Made by a program: the position numbers and the translations under genes. The notes below the pieces were generated by a model, which worked only from the letters and a program-made list of their open reading frames with translations, was not told the DNA's origin and did no database searches. A stretch of 14,353 nucleotides of DNA. It comes from Circinella minor (lineage: Eukaryota; Mucoromycota; Mucoromycetes; Mucorales; Lichtheimiaceae). How positions within the stretch are numbered: position 1 is the stretch's first letter; each line of letters opens with the position of its first letter. Positions 9,428 through 14,353 of the stretch are shown one piece after another. The stretch is from NCBI GenBank assembly GCA_016758965.1, contig JAEPRB010000540.1, positions 1-14,353 on the forward strand, given 5' to 3'.

Positions 9428-9833
9428 TATCATCCTTCATTAAAATTATAGGTATAATGATGATCAAAGTATATAGGGTTTAGTTAAATATCATAGTATT
9501 TTTAGTCGATTGAAATTCTTTAGCTATCTTATTACCCAAATTCATTTATCGTTTTTAATAAAATTATATATTTGCTGACGTAACAATCAAATTTATGCAT
9601 GGACTACGTATCATAAACTTTGCTCATAAAAAGCATCAAATAAGCTAGTATAAGAAAGGCTTATAGAATTAAATAGTAGATATATTTTAGCTTGTTAGAG
9701 CTTTTCTAAACTTTTTTAATCCTTTCTAATCCTTTCTATCTTCTTAATATCCTATATAGGTTATTTAGACTTTTCTATCATATTATTCTTTATTTCTAAA
9801 CCTTCATAAATAGCTGTCATTTCACCGATGTAT
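9428..9833. repeat. Right end of Plavaka-type element: subterminal motif cluster and terminal repeat
   Basis: This contains AGAAAGGCTTA (9653-9663), identical to the left-end copy. Two TAATCCTTTCT copies lie 10 bp apart and share one base (9717-9727, 9727-9737). There are CTTTTCTA variants at about 9701 and 9771, then the tip TTTCACCGATGTAT ending at 9833. No gene is seen in this stretch. Confidence 0.7.
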
Positions 9834-9908
9834 TTATATATAAATATATACGCGTGTATTATTTATATGTCGGGGTAAATTATAAATGAAATTTTTTTTT
9901 ATTTTTTT
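9834..9908. other. Short AT-rich junction between the Plavaka-type element and the hAT relic
   Basis: 75 bp, almost all A/T except GCGTG and GTCGGGG. It would have to contain any surviving hAT left terminus, but no hAT-like terminal repeat is recognisable. Confidence 0.5.
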
Positions 9909-12415
9909 TTATATTTCTTCCAACGTCTCTTCAATGAGTTGCTCTTCCAAGTTCCGTTCAACTGTTTCCGAATCGGCTGCTTTATCATTATTATTTTTTA
10001 TTTTTTCTTGTTTCAGCTCTTCTTCAAAAACATTATTAAATTTACCACTATAGCCAGCCTTGAATCGAACCTATGAATCAATTAGGACAGATTCCTTCAA
10101 AGCATTGGGCTCCAATCTGTTTCATTGAGTCGGTATAAACAAGGCTGCCCGAGAGAAACAACGCTCACTTGGTACGGAGCTCGCTGGTACAGCTAAGTAG
10201 CGTCTTACCATTGCATATAGTGGTTGCGGTTTACCATCTTTCAATCCACCAGCAGCTTCCTCACGACCTTTCCAAAACTGTAACTTGTCCACTGCTGGCC
10301 TTTGTCTTTCTTCCAAGTATGCCGCCAATGCATCTTCCTCAATTGTTCGCGGCTTGTAGTCGCCATTATCAACGTCGATCGAAGTGTTCAACCGTTGCTG
10401 TTCTGACTCTGGCATATACTTAGCCCATTCATTTTCAACTTGTTGCTTGGCATTACGGATCCATTCTTCTGGCCAACCAACATATGACCACTAGGTAAAA
10501 CGACAACGAGGGTCCAGTGCTTGGGAAATTGCATAAACCGGTTGGGTCGCCTTGCTGTAATATTTCTTAAGCTTTTCAAAAGCATGAGCAGCAGCCTCTT
10601 TAATACTTGGATGGGCCTACAAGGTAAATAAAAAGAGCAATGTATGAGATATTAAATTTTTTCATTAAAATAAACAGTGTATAATATTTGATATGAAACT
10701 TACTGTTGAATTACGTCTTGAATAGCGTGTTGTATGATGTTACTGCCTTGTTTATTGTTGGATATTTCTGAGCCGACATTTTCTTTTGGAAAGCAATAAA
10801 CGGCGCGAAGAACTGTTGCAACTGGTCAATGAATTCCCAATCGTTATCAGACAAGAAATAATCTGAAAGCCCGTTTACATGCATCGTCATCTTGTTATAC
10901 GCAACCCGTTGCTTATGTGCGATCCAAAGCATGTTGTACATTGAATCCCATCTAGTGCGTACATCCAAAGGAAGTTGGATCAGTTTTAATTTTCGTGTGG
11001 CATTTGTACAAAACTCGATATATTGTTTACGACGAGTAGGCGACGATCGAATAGCACGAATACCAGAACGCAGAGACTTAAGAATAGAAGCAGAAGCTAT
11101 AGAATAATAATAACTATGTAAGTAAATAGTTGGGATCTTTTTTTCATTGGAATAAAGTTTTTTTTGTGGTTGAAATATTATTACTTACATTCTGTTTCTG
11201 TTGTATCATTATCATCACTGGAATCTGTATTTTCCGGAGCCTGGGCTTTTAATCCAGCAACAATTGCAGTTTGAACAACCAAATTGATTACATGGCCGAT
11301 GCAAGAAATATGGTTATTTTCCGCCGAAAACACCTCTGAACCTAGGCTTGCTTCTAATTCTTTTACCATTGTCACCATATTGGACGCGTTGTCAGTTGTC
11401 AAGAAAAATGGCTTATTGTCAAGCTCAAATTCCTCGAGTAACCATTGTCGCCGCGAGATTTGTAACAGTATGGGATCCTTTCAATGGTTCAAAACCAATG
11501 GCTAATGACCGGAAAGACCATTCCTCATTGATCCAGTGTGCTGTAACTCCAAGAAACGAGTGTTTCATGTTGGACGTAGTCCAACCATCTGCAGTGTATG
11601 CCAAACAAGGCACGAGTTGGAGTTTTTCTTTTACTTGGACCTTAAGCTCATTGTAGTAATCAGACATATGGCGCTTAATAGTGGTGTCTGATGGCAGTTT
11701 CAGATCTTGTAATGAAGTAGCCGAATGCGCAATGTACAACAATCGTTGCAAGGTTGGTCGTTCGACTGCCGTGTACGGGGCGCGAGAAGCAATGAGATCG
11801 TCCATGATAGTTTGATAGAATATTTTTTTTGAAAACACTATGGTGGGTGCCTGTGGTGTCAAAAAAAGGTCCAACGAGCCAATACCATGAGAAATGGGAC
11901 TTTCACCTTTTACAGGGGACGACACAGTGATAGAATGCTTGCTCTTCATATGGTTTAGCATGTTTGACGTAGATCCTTTCTTATCGGTCGTGGTGGGATG
12001 GTTGCAAATTCTACCAGTAACACTTTCCCATTAGCACCTGAATTCCTTTCTACCATCGTGCAGTTTCTTCATAATCATCCATTTGTTCTCCACCATCCAG
12101 TTTCTCTTGCGTTTGGGTCCAGTAGCTGTATCTGCTTCCATAATCACACTGCTGCTCTCTTGTGTATCTTGATCTACTGCCATAGATCCTTGACGAGATA
12201 ATGCACGGGTAGTGCTTATTTCTGACAGCTGATCTTCATTATCCTAAAGGTATAATATTTAGAATTATTAGTATATTAATATATTGCTATTTTGAAATAT
12301 GTTATATAGCATGTTATTTTCTTACAGAATTTTCCAAAAGGTATGACATGGCGGATGGTTGACGGGACAATGACATTGAAGATTCGGCATTATCGATATT
12401 ATTATTGAATGACAT
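9909..12415 (-). pseudogene. hAT-family transposase, decayed (stops and frameshifts)
   Basis: Proposed exons: 12415-12326 (starts MSFNNNIDNAESS), 12243-11189, 11096-10704 and 10616-9909, about 750 codons. A BED-type zinc-finger remnant lies at about 11935-12050, with GRICNH and NHMKSKH. The first catalytic block is AYTADGWTTSN (Asp at 11587-11589) and the second is FFLTTDNASNM (Asp about 11391-11393). RTRWDSMYNML follows near 10950, and the C-terminal dimerisation motif YLAVPASSVPSERCFSRAA lies near 10165-10200. Lesions: in-frame stops at 12031-12033 (TAA), 10711-10713 (TAA), 10491-10493 (TAG), 10122-10124 (TGA) and 10071-10073 (TAG), an extra base at 11442-11443, and a phase mismatch at the 10704/10616 splice. 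After the last stop the frame stays open with a charged, glutamate-rich tail ending in LEEQLIEETLEEI. No intact copy is encoded here. Confidence 0.88.
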
Positions 12416-14110
12416 ATTGGATAAACGAAAAGGTAAAGTTAAGTAGAAGTGTGTGTGTGTTGTAGTTTGTAGATATAAAAAATTAATATGTGCTGTTATT
12501 ATCGAAAGCTTGGCTATTTATATTAAAAATAAAATATATCAATCGATATGGAAATACATCAATATATGGATATTGTCTTCTCTATCTTTTTTTTTCTTTA
12601 ATTACGGTGGATTGTGAAGATAATATCATGGAGATAATATCACAGTATAAGTTTTTTTTTGAATACGTTAATATGAATATCTATCATGCAGTTTCTATGT
12701 GAAAAATTATCTTATTGATTATTGGTCCATGAGAAGGGAATATCGTATTCTTTTGTACAACAGGGAATAGATATCATTGATCCGTGCTTTTTTTTTCTTT
12801 TTCAGGATTATCGTCTTGATTGGGAAATTGTATTATATGGAAGTCCGGCCTATTTCGGGTACTCCTTTTTTTTCACTGTTATCATGATAAACTAAACTCC
12901 ATCTCGTAGCTTCATGAGCATTTTCTTTTGATAGACAACACTTCATTGATCGGGAACAAATTCACACACTTTGGTAAATTCTTTATTTTTTTTATCGCGC
13001 GTATCAAACTACCTAACTTTTCGTGAATGATCAAGCACATTTACGGTTTTGATAACCATATGATGACCTTTGGAACCTCTCGAATTCAATCTTTGATAAC
13101 GATTCTTTTACCGGTTCGGGAACAAATCTCTTGATGTAACTATTATTACTTTATTTTCCAATAGAGCTTATCAAATATTACTACGACTTCTTGTGGGTGG
13201 AAATAACCTTCTTCATACTTTAATAACCATATGCTCACCGGAACTATTAACTGCTGATTTTTATTATCAATACACTTTGCTTCACTTAGGTACATATTAT
13301 TATCTCTGACACAATCGATAATATTTAAGCTTTCACCATATACAATAATGGTAATTGATAAGTACTATTTCTTTTTCTAATAATATACATGCTTCCGAGT
13401 TGAATCACAGTTGCTATCATATTTTTTATTCTGTTTTTTATTTTTAAGTATATAGAGCTTATGATTTGATTTTGTCAACGATTGTAAAACAAGCAAGTTT
13501 TATGGATATAGGATAATAGATGAATTATTGTTATTGATATACACGCAATATTATCAATAAAGTATGATGTGGATGGTTTTGACTATGTAGTTATTTTTTT
13601 TATGTGTATTATTTTTTTTTCTTGGGTAATAATGTTAATATGAAATAATTATTTATAATGGGTTTATATGGGCTATTAAAGGAATCAGTTGTCATAACAA
13701 CTCTTTTATTTTATTATGCTTTAACATCACTTCATATTTATGCAAGCATATATAAGAAAGAATCTTTTTTGATTTACGATATACATTATATTACACCAAT
13801 AATAATAAGCTGAGCTTATTCTTTTTTATTTCCCTGCCCAAAAATTCTTTTTCTTTCTGTTATTATTGTTCACTTTTCTTTTCTCTTTTCAATTTTCGCC
13901 TTCTTACATCAACATACATACTCCATCCCTTGGTTCCTTCTGGATTTCAATATTTATTCTTACATCTACTGATCATTAACACATATAAATATATACACAA
14001 GCAATTAAATATCAGATTATTATAATAATCACAAAATTTTTTTTTATTATGACACCTTATTACAAACCTACACCAATTATAACGACGAACACATCTTTAT
14101 CTATACGATT
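12416..14110. other. Gene-free AT-rich interval
   Basis: No convincing coding region on either strand; open frames are short and of AT-driven composition. It contains a diverged tandem duplication (12951-13285) and a pyrimidine-rich plus-strand stretch at about 13815-13930 (for example TTCTTTTTCTTTCTG). Such CT-rich blocks often lie upstream of fungal genes, so a gene start to the right is possible but is not shown by this sequence. Confidence 0.55.
12951..13285. repeat. Diverged tandem duplication, unit about 166-171 bp
   Basis: Matching landmarks recur in order. CGGGAACAAAT is at 12951 and 13117, a TTTATTTT then TATCAAA/TTATCAAA block about 40 bp later in each copy, and ATAACCATATG at 13052 and 13223. 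The offsets of 166 and 171 bp show small indels. Intervening sequence is only loosely similar. Confidence 0.55.
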
Positions 14111-14122
14111 ATGAATTTGGAG

Positions 14123-14300
14123 TTAGGGATCTTAGTACAATCCGGATTTATAAACCGATCCGTTTTTCATACGGATTGGATCAGATTTGGATTGTGTCTC
14201 AACGGATTCGGATCGGATTCGGATCATAATTCTACAATCCGGATTGTAAACGGATTGAGATCTATGGATCCGTCGGATTTTTCTGATCCGTCATTATAAT
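14123..14300. repeat. Dense CGGAT/ATCCG motif cluster with palindromes
   Basis: About fourteen copies of CGGAT or its complement occur between 14139 and 14289. ACAATCCGGATT occurs at 14137 and 14234; the second copy extends to a perfect 14-bp palindrome, ACAATCCGGATTGT. CGGATTCGGATC is repeated at 14203 and 14214. The left edge TTAGGGATC (14123) and the GC-rich iterations resemble hAT subterminal regions, but no matching opposite end or 8-bp duplication is visible in the window. Confidence 0.6.
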
Positions 14301-14353
14301 TATAGAGTAATGGATCAAAGTTTTAACAATGCTGTGGTAAGGTATATATTCAA

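Larger units (their letters stand above)
2679..9833 (+). mobile_element. Plavaka-type (CACTA-like) two-gene DNA transposon
   Basis: The borders are set by matching inverted ends: ATACATCGGTAAAA starting at 2679, and the reverse complement of ATACATCGGTGAAA ending at 9833. Both ends then carry many AGAAAGG(A/C)TTA-like subterminal repeats. The two gene stops lie about 410 bp from the respective ends, which fits these borders. Inside are a Plavaka-family transposase (plus) and a divergent accessory gene (minus) with a shared 107-bp start region. The flanks are AT-only, so a target duplication cannot be defined. The transposase copy appears damaged, so mobility would depend on another copy. Confidence 0.75.
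9834..12480 (-). mobile_element. hAT transposon relic, borders undefined
   Basis: The interval is set by the transposase remnant plus its immediate upstream leader, which on the minus strand is CA-rich (ACACACACAC at about 12450-12465) and typical of a fungal 5' leader. Neither the 8-bp target duplication nor terminal inverted repeats of a hAT element could be found. The left side abuts the Plavaka-type element and may have been lost or displaced by it. Confidence 0.5.

Noticed and set aside
10050..10075. GGTTCGATTC on the minus strand as a tRNA T-arm
   Set aside because: It falls within the hAT reading frame and no acceptor or anticodon stem can be built around it.
9909..12415. Repeat-induced point mutation as a firm explanation of the stops
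   Set aside because: Any stop codon can arise by one transition, so these five stops alone do not discriminate; multiple copies are needed.
12490..12702. Plus-strand 70-aa open frame
   Set aside because: AT-driven composition, no recognisable motif, no splice continuation.
13000..13285. Minus-strand peptide-like frames inside the tandem duplication
   Set aside because: Only about 30 codons each, different frames in the two copies, no shared peptide.
14111..14299. Plus-strand 62-aa open frame
   Set aside because: Its sequence is produced by the CGGAT motif cluster; no domain and atypical composition.

Overview
The window looks like transposon-rich, AT-rich chromosomal DNA of an early-diverging fungus, most plausibly Mucoromycota (moderate confidence). 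The reasons are short introns (about 57-170 bp, with one of 249 bp) using GTAAGT-type donors and TAG/CAG acceptors, the high A+T content, and a mix of Tc1/IS630-like, Plavaka-like and hAT transposons. No host housekeeping gene, rRNA or tRNA was recognised.

Layout. (1) 1-127 and 2114-2345 are the two halves of a 21-bp, A-tract-phased minisatellite. A complete Tc1/mariner-IS630 type element (128-2111, TA target duplications at 126-127 and 2112-2113) sits inside it and carries one intact DD34E transposase on the minus strand. Each end of this element holds four T/A-tract repeats spaced 21-22 bp. (2) 2340-2678 is non-coding and strongly purine-rich. (3) About 2679-9833 is a second, 7.2-kb element bounded by short inverted ATACATCGGTRAAA ends and dense subterminal AGAAAGG-type repeats. 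It carries two divergent multi-exon genes that start 107 bp apart: a Plavaka-family transposase on the plus strand (5499-9427, about 935 codons in 16 exons), and an unrecognised acidic nuclear-type protein on the minus strand (5391 to 3091, about 430 aa in 10 exons). The two-gene layout resembles the catalytic plus accessory pair of CACTA/Spm elements. The transposase gene has two likely lesions: a lost splice donor and an in-frame TGA. (4) 9909-12415, minus strand, is a decayed hAT transposase with five in-frame stops and frameshifts. (5) 12416-14110 has no convincing gene. It holds a diverged tandem duplication of about 168 bp and a pyrimidine-rich stretch. (6) 14123-14300 is a dense cluster of CGGAT/ATCCG motifs, possibly the subterminal region of another hAT-like element.

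How the parts work together: the Tc1-like transposase would act on its own phased terminal repeats. In the large element the Plavaka protein would supply strand transfer, and the divergent acidic protein is a candidate regulator or end-binding partner. The hAT copy is a relic. Splice sites were read by eye; the frames join in phase across every intron of the two large-element genes, which is the main support for those models.
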